A DNA stretch of 64,000 nucleotides, taken from NCBI RefSeq assembly GCF_905475395.1, contig NC_058339.1, positions 14,020,001 through 14,084,000 of the forward strand. The letters run 5' to 3'. Below, piece by piece: positions 48,795 through 61,289 of the stretch; positions within the stretch are counted from its first letter, which is position 1, and each line of letters opens with the position of its first letter. This DNA is from Chrysoperla carnea. Lineage: Eukaryota > Arthropoda > Insecta > Neuroptera > Chrysopidae. Made by a program: the position numbers and the translations under genes. The notes under the pieces are model-generated. The model saw only the letters and a program-made list of their open reading frames with translations, was not told where the DNA came from and made no database searches.

Positions 48795-49999
48795 TATAAC
48801 TATAATGGCTAAATTGTGCTCAATTCCGGGACCAGGACTCCACATTCTTAAAACCTAATAAAGCAAGGTTAATTTTCACCAAAAATTTGGAAAGTATGAC
48901 CCAAATTTAGTAGAATTACATACTAGGTTTATCAAAATTGGATAAAATTCGGCTGTGATAGAGCAAAATTAAATTTTATTGATTTTGATGACGTCATAAA
49001 GTTCAAAAATTCGATTTTTTTGATAACACAAGCAAATTTGATCCGATCTTATTGGAATTTTTTTTGAAACCCACTAATTTTAGGTCATTCTTTTCAGCTA
49101 TGATGTCAGTTTTTCGCTCGCTATCACTTACATGGTGAATTCGGGAAACAGGCCCCAATATTCTTGTAATCTAATAGAGCTATGTTAATTTTGACCATAA
49201 ATTTGGAAAGTATGACCCAAATTTAGTAGAATTACATACCTCGTTTATCAAAATTGGATAAAATTCGCCTGTGATAGAGCAAAATTAAATTTTATTGATT
49301 TTGATGACGTCATAAAGTTCATTATTCGATTTTTTTGATTACATAAGCAAATTTGAACCGATCTTAATGGAATTTTTTTTGAAACCTAGTAATTTTAGGT
49401 CATTCTTTTCAGCTGTGATGTCAGTTTTTCGCTAGATATCACTTATACGGTTAATTCGGGAAATAGGCAACAACATTCTTGTAATCTAATAGAAGTATGT
49501 TAATTTTTACCATAAATTTGGAAAATATGACCCAAATTTAGTAGAATTACATACTTGCTTTATCAAAATTGGATAAAATTCGGCTGTGATAGAGCAAAAT
49601 TAAATTTTATTGATTTTGATGACGTCATTAAGTTCAAAAATTCGATTTTTTTTATAACACAAGCAAATTTGATGCGATCTTAATGGAATTTTTTTTGAAA
49701 CCCACTTATTTTAGGTCATTATTTTCATTTGTGATGTCAGTTTTCGCTAAATATCACTTATATGGTTAATTCGGGAACCAGGTCTCCACATTCTTGAAAT
49801 CTAATAGAGCTATGTTAATTTTGATTACAAATTTGAAAAGAATGACCCAAATTTAATAGAATTACATACTTGGTTTATCAAAATTGGATAAAATTCGGCT
49901 GTGATAGAGCAAAATTAAATTTTACTGATTTTGATGACGTCATAAAGTTAAAAAATTCGATTTTTTTGATAACACAAGCAAATTTGATCCGATCTTATT
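48795..49999 (-). repeat. 316-bp satellite array, reverse, about 3.8 monomers
   Basis: Same monomer as at 13614 and 24920, on the opposite strand. TGACGTCA begins at 48989, 49305, 49620 and 49935, giving periods of 316, 315 and 315. Neighbouring monomers differ by scattered substitutions, with no hint of recent homogenisation. Confidence 0.88.
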
Positions 50000-50275
50000 C
50001 TTAGGTAAATAAATATTTGTATGTTAATTGTATATAGTTCCATCTTCACCTTTAGAAGAACTCTCTGTATAAGACGGTTTTCGTTACATAAAGATGTAAC
50101 TCTTTTTTTATAAAACCCGAACAAGTTTTTAAACAAAAGGCCAATGAGATATCTTTTTTGTTTGCGTATAATATAATTCTTCTAGATAATTATCCTGTAA
50201 GCAATTTGATTGTTTTAGAGGTATTTAATTTGTTTGTTGATTTCATGGTTATGTATGTTCAATACAAAAATTTTA
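50000..50275. other. AT-rich spacer
   Basis: The 62-codon minus-strand frame overlapping the satellite edge is not supported as a gene. Confidence 0.3.
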
Positions 50276-50279
50276 AACA

Positions 50280-50826
50280 TCAAGTGAAAACAAACAATTG
50301 CCTGAGTTAACTGTTGAAATATTCTGTATAGAAAGTGTTAAATGTCATTGCTTGCATTATTTTTAATAAATTACATGAGTTTAATTGTATTGATTTTCGA
50401 AAATCGTTCATTTTTCGAGAATTTTACGGATCACGGATAAACTATGATGCTGACTAAAAAATGTTTCAAACAAATGTTGGCTAGTTTAAATAAACATTTT
50501 TTAATTTAAAATTTTGTTCTATCTCTAATGGCTTACAAAATGGATCCTACGGATCAACGTTTTTAGGATCTAACTGCACTATCTTGCTCATTTACGAACT
50601 TAAACTCACTTTTTACTTCCTGAGCATGCTATAAAAATTTCAGCTTAATGTCTCTTTCGATTTTGGAGCTAACGAACGGTTGGAAAGACAAAGAGAAATG
50701 TGATTTTATTTTATTAACACCTACAAAAACTTTTTTTCGTATTTCATCAATGTTCCTTGGCGTTACAATCTTGGGACTAAAATTACTATACCTCGATATA
50801 TAATACATATATACAGGGTATAAAAA
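50280..50826 (+). repeat. Dispersed repeat A, diverged copy
   Basis: AAGTGAAAACAAACAATTG head; GGATCCTACGGATCAACG; CTTCCTGAGCATGCTATAAAAATTTCAGC; ending near ATACATATATACAGGGTATAAAA. The GGACGGACGGAC tract is lost and replaced by GAACGGTTGGAAAGACAAAG. Older than the copies at 42161 and 52561. Confidence 0.6.
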
Positions 50827-52555
50827 CGTTGATATATATGGATACATATAATGTTGTGGACAAAATCGAACAGGTGAACGAACACCTAAATGGCTACATC
50901 GCAATCGGGTTACCAATAACAAAATAAAAATCTGTCTTCGGACAGATGGAAAGTGTTTTCATGTGCCCACTAGATTCATGAGAAGAAAAAATTTAGGTCT
51001 ATGTCCCCCAATTAAAATTGTCTTCACCAAAGTGTTTTGGGAATAATGTCACTAGGAAAAGTAGTTTTACTTGAACGAAAAAAATGACGAGAGATAGAGG
51101 AAATGGTAAAATGAAGAAAAAAAACTGAAGCTAGAAACCTCTACATGAGTTTCAGCTTATTTCTCCCCAGTCTGGCTGCCGTTTCTATTTCAGCATTTCA
51201 GCTTGTAAACTGCTGAAACCATTTCTTAGTCTGTACAACCTTGGCATATCCAGCAATAGATGTTTCATTCTTCTGGATTACTGAATGTCATTTCTCTTAA
51301 GGTGTAAAAACACTTAATCCTCAACTCCTTTTATCAAAATTATTATACGTTCTCGATCGCTCTTAGGATCCTTTAATAAAAAGGTAGTTATTATGGAAAA
51401 TTATCGCTGCTATAATGACAGATCTGTAGTAAGCACATGATAATACAATGTATGTACTAAAGGTGCACAAATTTTTTAATTTACTAAAATAAGATACTTA
51501 ATTAAGGGGTTACACTACCTATATCCAGGTTCTTAAAAACATATTGCTATATTGGTGCTCTATTTGCGACAACATTTTCCAATATCAACCCAATTTTGAA
51601 GACACAGTGCTCACAGGCAAGGATCCATGATTTCGATCAAAGGGGTAGGATAAAATATCCATGATATATTATATAGATTTTTTAGATTTTTAACAAATTA
51701 ATTGATGTTAAATTATATAAAATCGCATGGTAATAATCCCTACGAAAGGGGTTTGAACCAGACCCCCTTCCCCTGCCGAAAATCCGCCACTCAGTATTCA
51801 ATACACACACAACTGCAAGTTAATTTCTAATAATTTAATTAACAACTAAATAATGAGCCCATAATTCAACTAAATCATCAGTATTTGCAAATTTGTAAGA
51901 ACGATATTATTGAGGCAAAAGTTAAAGAACTTTCAAAATTGAAACCCATTTATGCCCGTGTATAAAACCAAATTTTTTTTCTCAAATCGTCGGTATTATT
52001 TTGAAATTCTATAACGAACCTCCTTAATATCATTTCTGTATTTTATTACATGTTGTATTTTAACATTTTATGGTGAATATTATGAAAAAAATATTTCGGC
52101 GTCTGAGAATTTTCGTCTTTCTTTTTTATGAAACATTTAATTTTTGGTGACGGTTGTTTAATGCAGTTGTTTAATACAATTTTTTTGTAAGACCACAAAT
52201 TGTTTTAACGGTTTTTAATAAGCTCTGCGTACATACTAATACATACGCTATCAATTTATTAAAACAATTTAACATGATCAAATTGTATTGTACAGGGTAT
52301 CCATGACTCTTCTTTGGACAATTTTAAGTCGAAAATGCCTTATATACTTCTGTCTAAAATCTAAAAGTTAAGATGATATGAGATTCTTATGTCCCCAATA
52401 GTTCCAAACTGGATGAATATCAACAGTTAAGGTATCGTTACATTGGTCTTAATTGGCCTTAGTTATTTGAAAAAACAAAACCGAAACTAACCAAATCTAT
52501 CGAAAAAATCTATCTAGGACTACAAAAACATATAATTTACTTGTTTAAATTTAAT
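50827..52555. other. Non-coding; possible hAT MITE end near 51791
   Basis: Around 51614-51791 the left CAGGCAAGGATCCATG and the right CCGAAAATCCGCCACTCA resemble hAT MITE termini with a CAGTGGCGGAT consensus, and the interior GGGGTTTGAACCAGACCCCC is typical of such elements. No matching target duplication could be found, so no separate call is made. The rest shows no gene or element. Confidence 0.25.
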
Positions 52556-52560
52556 TAGGA

Positions 52561-53105
52561 ACAAGTGGAAACAAACAATTGACTGAGTTAATTGTTGAAA
52601 TACCATGCATAGTCAGTGTTGATTTCTTTATCACATAACACATACAAACATGTGACACATACGTAACTGATAATCAAGTATAGTACATATTATAAAATTT
52701 CCGCCTACTTGGCGCCCTCACGGGTAAACAGTGATGTTTACGAAAAAATGTTTCAAACAAAAGTTGTTTAATTTTTGATAAGGAACATTTTTTATATATA
52801 AACTTTTGTTCTATCTCCAACGGTTTACAAGATGGGTCCTACGGACCCAAGACCCAATTGACCTATGATGCTCATTTACGAACTTGACCTCACTTTTTAC
52901 GTCCTGAGTACGCTGTATAAATTTCAGCTCGATATATTTTTTCGTTTTTGAGTTATCGTGTCCACAGACGGACGGACGGACAACCGGAAATGGACTAATT
53001 AGGTGATTTTATGAACACCTATGACAAAATTTTTTTCCTAGCATCATTATTTTTAAGCGTTACAAACTTAATATACTATGTATATTTCATATATACATGG
53101 TATAA
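52561..53105 (+). repeat. Dispersed repeat A, full-length copy
   Basis: Very similar to 42161-42714 throughout, including ACAAGTGGAAACAAAC, GGGTAAACAGTGATG, GGGTCCTACGGACCC, GACGGACGGACGGACAACC and the ATATTTCATATATACATGGTATAA end. A short GGGACTAA-type segment before the 3' end is lost. Confidence 0.72.
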
Positions 53106-53855
53106 TAATAAATTGGTTTAAAAAGTTTTAATGTAGGATATTACTCGCTTTGCTAGGCATTTGAAATACTAGCTTGAATATGGATATTAGAAAATCTTAA
53201 AATATCGAAGAAGCCCGACTGCATTAAATAAAAACCGATATTATCATACTAATACCAATTTTATCTGTACCTAATCTCTAATAATAGTAGCTGAAATTAA
53301 AAAAAGTCTGGTAGATTACATTGCGGCTGTAACAGCCGTTATTGGAAAGATTTTAATAACCCCGGCTGCTAAAATCACTATGTAAACTACTGAACTTATT
53401 TTTTATTTTCAATTTTTATTTAACGCAGTCGGGTTTATTAATTTTTTAAATTAATATTTTTTATTTAAATTACTATTTTTTATTGTATCTCTTTTTTGTT
53501 AATTTATTAACTATATATGTATGATCAAAATAAAGTAACCAAACAGCCCAACAAAATACAGAAACCAGCATTTTTTATTTCTTATGATTCTTAACTAATG
53601 CCCTCTGAATGCTATCCTAAAACCGTTATGTGACTTATAACCTTCTATATAATTGTCACTTTTTAAAATGCGGATCAAATTACTATTGAAAGAAAATACG
53701 CAATATTTTTATTTCTTTTTTTCACTATTTATCGTATAAAGTTTATTGTTTTTATTACTTCGTTTACATTTGTGATGATTAGCTCTACAATGTATAAATT
53801 AATTATTTCTGGTTTTTATGTACGTTAACTATAAAAATTTACTTAAAATTATGGT
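53106..53855. other. AT-rich non-coding stretch
   Basis: A short CTCGCTTTGCTAGGCA...GAAATACTAGCTTG piece at 53149-53177 recalls H2 Helitron ends but is too short to call. Confidence 0.3.
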
Positions 53856-53858
53856 ATA

Positions 53859-54246
53859 CTAGCTTGATACCTGCCCTTTTCACTGGGCTTAAAAGTAAAA
53901 ACCACTGCTTACTAGCCTCCGCCTGTCTTGATCTCACTTATCCCTCTTTCATAACACTCACAGGAATTGTTTTATACAGCTAAAATATATCCACAGTCTA
54001 AATTTTTTATTTTGTTAAATATAAAATAGTCATAATTCATTCAGTATATTAGAAAAGATGGCATTAATTGTTTGACATTAACTATTTTACATTTTTACAG
54101 AAATCTTTAATTTATGGTTCAAAATGATGATCATAGATAGAGAAGTAAATTGTCAGATTAAATTTAATTTTCTTTTAAATATTTCTTTAAAAATTATAGC
54201 TCATGTGTTATTCTGATGTATGAGCTATATTATTGTACAGTTTCAT
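53859..54246 (-). mobile_element. Non-autonomous Helitron, family H1, 5'-truncated
   Basis: On the minus strand it ends CAGTGAAAAGGGCAGGTATCAAGCTAG at 53859 before T. The interior matches the H1 elements (GAGCTATATTATTGTACAGTTTCAT at the far side) but stops before the GAAAGTAAG...TTTGTTTG head. The subterminal palindrome is decayed, consistent with an older copy. Confidence 0.65.
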
Positions 54247-56335
54247 ATTGTACAACCAATTAGTATTAATTTTCCAAATGATTCTTAAGAAAATTAAGTT
54301 TGTTACATGTTATAGTATTCCCATCAAAACACTTCAAAATAGGATTTTCATGTTAAAAACGCAAACTTTAACAGTTCAAATTTTCAAATTTAATGCCATA
54401 ATGGATATTAAAAATTTACCGGGCATTAATGAGAATGAGTATACTCGATTTAAAGATGATCAAAAATACGTGATTTTTTGGGAGCGACCTTAAATGAAGT
54501 AAGTAGTTTTATTGTAATAATAAATATTGGTGCTTATTGAAATTTAAATCAATTTGTATCATATGAGCATTGCACTGACATCTATTTCAGTATTCTATAA
54601 CTAGCCATACTTATTGTTGCGTTCATATCTTCGATAAATCTAGTATTTGTAAAAACTTTTCCTTCACATAGGTACAGAGTGAAGTGACCCAAAAACCTAT
54701 TTTATAACGAAATAACTGTCTGCATGGAATTTTTTTAATACATCAAAAAATGATTTTATTTCTTATCCTTAAAAAGCAGTTAGTAAGATCACCTTTCAGT
54801 CTCATAGAAAGATTTTATATATTTATGATCTCTTTGAATAACTAAATCATTTCGAAAGTACCTTTTCGTATAAATCGACGTGCGTGTGACTTTACCCTAA
54901 TACGTTAAAAATTTTGTGTTCAATTCCTGGCTATGGTTAAGCAGACGAATATTTGTTGCGGTTAATTTCACGGCCAACCCAATTTCTTTTCCATATGCAA
55001 TTTTCATTAAAATGTTGTAATTTATAAACACGCTAAGTCTCAGAATTAGGACATGTAGTAGATGCTGCGATAGATGTGTGTACGCCTTGAGTATTGTTAT
55101 GAAACGGTTTGTTTCTTAACTAAGCAAATACTTCGGTGTTAATTTCATAGATGGCCCAAGCAATACCTGGTAAAAAAGTTTATAATTTAGAAAAATTATG
55201 GTAAATTTTTAAACGCTAGCAAAACTAATAACCGTCCCCTGATAAAATATTATTTGTTTTCAAGATATTTAATATTTATTTTTCTGTTTTTCATGCCAGA
55301 AAACGAGCCGGTATACTAAATATTACAAGTTAACCAAATCAAACTTTCTGGCCAGAAAATACACTTCTATGCAATTTTTTGTTAACCAAAGAGCTATTGC
55401 AGCTATTACTAGTTGCGGAATTACCACCACATAAAATATTAATCATTTTTAACAACTATTAAACTCCTTAATTACTTGTAAACGAAAAATTTATTAAGGT
55501 GTAGGAGTTTAATTTGAAAATTAATTACAGCAATAACTGTAATAATAATGGTAATAAGAATAGAAAAAGTTTAAACCATTTTACGAAGTATATCGGAACT
55601 ACACGAAGCACCAAAGTATTATTCATTTATTAGTGTTTATTCCATTATACGAATACTGTGAGATATGTCAGTGACCAACAACTATCAAGTGCAATAACTT
55701 TTTCTTTTCAACTTCGTATATTATCAATACAATAATTCAGAACTTTTTGCTGTTTTAATGATCTTTGACTTCTACAATATTTCACAATTTTTAACCAAGG
55801 AAAACGAAATGAACTTAGAATGTAATATTTCGAAAAATTTCCAATTTTAAGATTACTTGTCCATCATATGTTTAACTAAATATTGGTTTCTAGGTTTCTG
55901 ACCATATCATACGGCATGGTATACGACTTTTGGAACTCGATCAATAGTAGTTATGTTTTAGTTTTCATCATAGTTCATGACAAATTTTAATATACAATAA
56001 ATGTATGATAACGTTGTGCAAACGTATGCGTATGTTAATAATACTGGAACCTCGATAACTTGGACCTCGTGAAGTTGTAGTCCTCTGTAAGTGAAAAAAA
56101 TCATTCATTTCCGTTGAACCCCTGAATACGCGGTATCTAGAATTATTTTGACTTGCTAATTCGAACTATTTGAAAAAGGCAGACTCCGTAAATTGTCTAA
56201 TTTTCATATGACAAAAGGCTCGTGCCCACTAAGAATAAATCGGATAAGAGTTTCTAGTGGTCAATCATGATATGTAGACAACAAAACACAAAATTATTTT
56301 TTTTTTAAATATAGATTTTTAGAAAATAAATTCAG
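54247..56335. other. AT-rich non-coding stretch
   Basis: The 86-codon frame at 54233-54493 (+) includes NLPGINENEYTRFKDDQKYV, which is of fairly ordinary composition, but there is no start context, splice signal or known motif. No shared repeat noticed. Confidence 0.3.
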
Positions 56336-56339
56336 TAAA

Positions 56340-56605
56340 ATTAAGCATTCAATCACGTGACAGCAAACACCAATCAGAAAGTGTTACGTTACGCCATGCC
56401 AAACACTATTAATCTAGTTTACATTTTAGTAGAACGAAGCAGGTTACTTGATTTATTGTCATACAAGAAAATGATTATTCACTTACAACTTCTTACAACT
56501 TACAAAAAAATGATAGTTTAGCAAGTCATTCAAGACGATATGACGCTCCACACTGTTTTCGAAAGTGAACTTGAATTGGTTTTTGAAAATTCAAAATATA
56601 TAATG
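56340..56605 (-). repeat. Dispersed repeat B, inverted copy
   Basis: Reverse complement of 15260-15555: TCACGTGACAGCAAACACCAATCAG, GTTACGCCATGCC, AGAACGAAGCAGGTTA, CACTGTTTTCGAAAGTGAACTTGAATTGG.TTTTGAAAAT. Confidence 0.6.
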
Positions 56606-56629
56606 GAAATAGTGTTTTCTTTTAAAAGT

Positions 56630-56930
56630 TTTAATAATAATGGGGTTTAACGTCCGTTTCTCTGACATATTGCTTATAACATAGGCCACCCAAATCATTA
56701 TTTTTGAATCTGTATTTATTAAACTACATCCATTTATTCAATTAAATTATTGATGTGGGTGGGCTAGCTTGCTTTTTTCTTATCCAAGTGACGAAAGTGG
56801 GATCAATTTTAACGTCCCATTAATTATAATTGTTCACACTGCCGCTGCCTGGACTCAAACTGGCAACCTACATCTAAGTAGGCAACGGTTAAAGTCAATT
56901 CAGCTTTAAACTGCTCTTCTACTTAGCCCC
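56630..56930 (-). mobile_element. tRNA-derived SINE, older copy
   Basis: Same family as 16307-16597: the AATAATAATGGGGTTTAAC.TCCGTTTCTCTG tail side, CATTAATTATAA.TTGTTCAC in the middle, and the tRNA-like head at 56870-56930. Here the B-box is better preserved (AGTTTGAGTCC on the minus strand, 56851-56861), while the A-box is degraded. Only a weak target duplication, CTTTTAAAAG versus CTTTTTAATAG, is seen. Confidence 0.68.
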
Positions 56931-57600
56931 ATCTTTTTAATAGTAATACCTCTTTGTGTAAATTAGAAATTACTGACGTATAAACCAATTTTTCAAATTT
57001 ACAACTTATGCCTATACTGTTTTTCTCATCTGTCATACGTATACAGTGTAGACAATGCCATACCTATGTACATAAACCATGGTTTTATATTTCATCTTCG
57101 TAGAGATAGAGTAGTTTTGTTTGAAGTATTCTTTATAACTTTTTTAACTGACTGGTAATAATAACTTCTTTGAATGTGTTTACACATATTTCTTCCAATC
57201 TATTGACTACATGACATAACTGTTCAAGAAGAGAAAAAAACAAAAACAAAAACATGCTTTCAAAATGTACAAAATAAAATTATTTCTTCAGTTAATCATG
57301 GATTATGTTCGAGTGAGTATGATTATAGTTTGAGTGAACTAAATTTAAATGTTTTGTATTGTTGTGTTATTTGTTCACCTTATTTTTGTGTACTTTTGAA
57401 TGTGTGTGTAATAATTATTTTATTTTGTGAATAATAAAGTTTTTTATTTTTGTTATTAAAAAAAATAATTACATCGCACAAAAATATAGTTTTTGGTTTA
57501 CTTTTTATATAAATGTGAAAAATGTTTAGAAAACAAGAATTAACAATTATTTTTTGTACTTTTCCAATTATTATTATGATGATAGAAATATGTTAAGTTT
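56931..57600. other. Non-coding; possible promoter region of the candidate gene
   Basis: AT-rich without repeats. If the exon at 57633 is real, its 5' untranslated sequence and promoter should be here; no clear TATA/initiator arrangement can be singled out in such AT-rich DNA. Confidence 0.25.
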
Positions 57601-57632
57601 ATTTATGTGCATTTATTATGGAAAAATGAAAT

Positions 57633-57732
57633 ATGGAAGTATCCTGCTTTAAGTTTATAAAAATATATGTAATTTTAAGCATATATTTTATATATTGTGT
57701 TTATGGCGATAATACAACAAATAATAATAAAG
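57633..57732 (+). CDS. Candidate signal-peptide first exon of a second gene
   Basis: ATG at 57633 opens 33 codons: MEVSCFKFIKIYVILSIYFI, then YCVYGDNTTNNNK, then G|GTAAAA at 57732/57733. The peptide has a short polar start, a hydrophobic core and a plausible cleavage after YG, followed by Asn/Thr-rich sequence with a glycosylation site. The exon ends in phase 1 with a G-beginning split codon, as does exon 1 of the 22.9-34.2 kb gene. It has the same Y/F-K-F-I-x-I spacing, so the two could be paralogues. Two short upstream ATGs occur at 57619 and 57626. AT-rich DNA can produce such frames by chance, and the partner exon is not in view. Confidence 0.35.
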
Positions 57733-58895
57733 GTAAAATTATATATTTATTATTAAAAAAGTATGATATTGTGTGGTGAGTGGTGCCTGGTGTGGTTCAA
57801 GGTGGTGTCAACTCTCGAAAAAAACTAAATACAACATTCCAATTACACTTTTTGTTTACATATTTTATTCCATATCGTGTTTTATAACAAACAGCGTTCT
57901 GCAACTTTTAATACTTGAATTTAATAATCTCATTTTAATAATCACAGTAGTGAATTTGACCGCGAGGACCAAAACGCCAAATTTCAAAAGAGCGCCTGAA
58001 CATAAAATGTTTTTTTTTGGTTGCTTAATGTCAAAACTAATGAAGTTTTCCGTCAACTGTAAAGTTGAACCAATTTTTAAATGACAGGAAGTTCAATGAC
58101 AACATATTCGAGCAAAATTCTATGGAAAATTGTATTTTCAATACTCTGAATCCCTATCACAATATGCTAACATTGATAAGTCTCTTAGTAAAGACCTAAA
58201 AATACTTAACCAAACAATTGTTTTTTTTACCAAATTCTTATAAGTGGGGAATTTACTTTCAAAATAATCAATGGTTTTTCTTAACTGTAAATTTAAACGC
58301 CAGTGACGTCAACATATCGTTTTAGTAACGGCAACGCACGGAGAAATGATAAAATAACATGCAGGATGATAAATGGTTTGTTTCTCAACTTGTTTTCACT
58401 ATTTACATGGAAACAAGCTGAAAAAATGTGAATTTAACTAATATGACCATTTATGAATTTGAAGCAAAAAAAAAATTAATGCTTCTCTGTTAATTAAATA
58501 ACAAATTTTGAATACGGATGCGGATTATTTTAAATAAGATGGCAACAAGGAATTAATAATTAGCTTTTAAGTAGACCACGAAGTTCAATTTAATCAAAAT
58601 ACTTCGTACTACTCAGATGTTGTTGATTTATTATATATTCGCTATCTATAGGTTGCACCTGCAAAAACTTACATAAAATATTTAATGCCTTCAATTTAAT
58701 AAAACAGGAAAAGAGACGAAAAATAATACCCATATAATTGTATGACGGGTTTTTAGCCTGGCCTCGTGAATATTTGCTTTATAACAAAGTTGTATGTATA
58801 TAATTATTCTATAGTTTACTACTAGATAAATGTGACGGTGGCCCTATGATGGTACAAGTGGTACCCCTGCACAAATCGTCCAACACTTGTTTTGT
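57733..58895. other. Possible intron start, non-coding
   Basis: The 103-codon frame at 57773-58084 (+) overlaps a minus-strand frame and shows no motif; it is not called. Confidence 0.3.
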
Positions 58896-58899
58896 CCTG

Positions 58900-59165
58900 T
58901 TCACGCTAGATCTTCTTTTATCAAATTCTATGATTTACTCCTCATTTTAAAGCTTATCGTGCTAATGACTCTCAGTCTAAAAATGTTCCGCTTAGGAAAA
59001 AACAAGCTAAAGAAATAATATTAAGATGAATTTTGTTCATTATGTAATTTGTATATTTGTATATAGTATCTGTAATAAAATTGCCTATAAGTAAAAAGAA
59101 AGTAAATTATCACTTATATATTATTTCTATAGCCTGTTTTTAGCCACGGATACGCACAGCGGAAT
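58900..59165 (+). repeat. Dispersed repeat G
   Basis: CTAAAAATGTTCCGCTTAGGAAAAAAC, GAAATAATATTAAGAT, GAATTTTGTTCATTATGTAATTTGTATAT and ATTGCCTATAA recur in the same order at 62570-62755. No coding capacity. Confidence 0.55.
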
Positions 59166-60805
59166 TCTGCGCGGATCGAGCTAGTGAAGCTAAAATAGCG
59201 ATTAGTTATATTCAAAACCCTCAGGGAAACTAAAAATAATATTTGGTACGCAGATAAGTAATGCAGTTTTATTAACCTCACTTCGTCATTTTCTCGCTAC
59301 CATACTCAACGGACTGAAAGTTCGATTATCATCCGGTTCCCAAATATATTTTTACTGAAAATGAACATTCCAATACGCCAGTTTTGTTACCTGACTAAAC
59401 TAAATCATAAATTCAATTCTAGTTTGAATTGTATAAATTTGTAAAAACAATAAATTTTTTGTTATTAAAATTGCATAATTCCTTTTTGTTTTTTAAAAAT
59501 AACAAAACTATAACGAAATCAAATTATACGATGAAGAACATACGCGATTATTTTATATTATTCACAAAAAAAAATATAGTTTATGCTTGACGAGCAATAT
59601 AAATGTTTATAGTAACTTTAAAAAGTTCTAGTCTAAATACTTTTTAAAATATTTTTAAATGCTAATTTTTGGTCCGTAGGTAAAAATAGTGGGATTCTTG
59701 TGTTTTTGAAATTCCAAAATATCAATGTAGTCCACACGGCTAACTTCCGAGAGGGAAAAAAACATTAAAAAAGGTCTTGTTAGCCTTCATAGATTATTCT
59801 TCAGACTGCAGCTTATGCTGAAACGATAATTACCTCTATAGATAAATGATGTATTTTATCCACTTTTCAGATTCTGTCTATTCAGTTTTTTCCAGTTTTT
59901 TTATTACCATTCTTAAATACGCGATTACGCGTTCAATAAGTCCAGTAACGTGTTAATGTCATAACTGGTTCGCAAGATAAAACTGGAGCTTTTCAAAACC
60001 CCATTACATTAACTTCCTCTGGGAAGTTAAAAATTCCCTAGAAAAAATTATTTCAGAAGGCAATTATTTGAGGAATAATTTTCTTGAAATATTTTTTTAT
60101 TTTGTTGGCACAAAAAAAATAGTTTGCCGTTATAGTTGCGGTGTATAGATATTTTATTTCAAACATTGATTACCTGTTAATTTTATAAACGCCATATTTT
60201 AACAATGCCGTAGCTTCAGAAAATACGAAATACCTTCTTGATTAAATAATAAAAAAAACTACTTTCCACTTGGGAGAAGAGAGCCGTAGTAAAAGCCACG
60301 GTAGGCTTAATGGGGGAGGGATGGGTCTGTAGTTTATGGATGCTCCCTTAAAATGTAGCTTCACAACATGTGCTTGATTATAGCTATATTCAAATTCCGT
60401 AGAAAATTGATTTCGATCTTTGATTGATGCATAGTATACATGCTTGACTATCTAGTTTTGTTCATATTTTTGTATATATTTTGAAAATGTTATTTTAACA
60501 AGAATGTTGGCGCGAGAATTTAAAGGTAATCACATATCCCTAATGTTTTTGTTGTTGTTGTTGTTTATAATATTATTAATACTATGGTTCCAACTAAGGT
60601 TAACTATGATAATACGATTGTGTTAAGAAAGAGAATCTGGTTTCTTAGAAAGTACCTAGAGCCCTTTTTATATGTATTATAAATGGAATGTATATTATCT
60701 ATTATGCATGATACATTATACATATCTATGTATAAGGTAAACTGGGGTAAAATGTTACACAAATTTTAAAGGCAATATTAAGAGCCCTTAAGACACTTTT
60801 GCAAT
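59166..60805. other. Non-coding, no recognised element
   Basis: A GC-richer patch at 60270-60350 (GAGCCGTAGTAAAAGCCACGG...GGGGGAGGGATGG) stands out, but no frame or repeat was recognised. Confidence 0.3.
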
Positions 60806-60809
60806 AACT

Positions 60810-60862
60810 AAAAGAAAAACAATTGACTGAATTAATTGTTGAAATACCATGTATAGACAGGA
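60810..60862 (+). repeat. Repeat A head fragment
   Basis: GAAAAACAATTGACTGAATTAATTGTTGAAATACCATGTATAGACAG, then an abrupt junction with the hAT-derived sequence. Confidence 0.55.
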
Positions 60863-60879
60863 CTAAATTCACAATATAG

Positions 60880-61289
60880 TCCTGTAAATGTACCCATTTA
60901 TGAGACGCATTTCCACTGACGAATTAGATATCCATGAATATTTTAAGCTCGGTACATTCTTTGACTTTGTCTTTGTGTCGAGTACAGAAAACCTGTGGAG
61001 TAGAGTCTAGGAAAATTTTCAAAACAATGAGCGATATCTGCTATGAATACGACATAGAATTGCAGAAGCCAAGGTTCGCGTTATAACAGACTCTACGCTC
61101 GAATATACAGACTCAAACAAAGATGCGTTTCCGAATGTCTACCGAATGCTTCGCGTTCTGGCAGTTTTGCCTGTGACAACAGGGGCGAATGAAGGCTTCT
61201 TTTCAACCTTGCGTCGTCTCCAAACATACCTTAGATCGGTTTATCCCCCGCTTAATGTACATCGTGGGCTAGAGGCCGATGCACACTGA
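60880..61289 (+). pseudogene. hAT transposase C-terminal remnant
   Basis: After a repeat block shared with 2655-3000, the + strand reads YEYDIELQKPRFAL, a stop, QTLRSNIQ, then a clean stretch FPNVYRMLRVLAVLPVTTGA, NEGFFSTLRRLQTYLRSVYP and LNVHRGLEADAH before TGA at 61287-61289. The LAVLPVTT...E..FSTLRRLQTYLRS motif is the hAT dimerisation region. The usual Arg-Ser of ERSFS has become GFFS. Deletions and stops show it is dead, and the catalytic core is absent. Confidence 0.75.

Noticed and set aside
51614..51791. Possible hAT MITE with CAGGCAAGGATCC and GGATTTTCGG-like ends
   Set aside because: Ends do not match well and no 8-bp duplication was found; only mentioned within the stretch entry.
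57773..58084. 103-codon frame right after the candidate exon
   Set aside because: Overlaps an equally long minus-strand frame; no recognised motif; it would conflict with the donor site at 57733.
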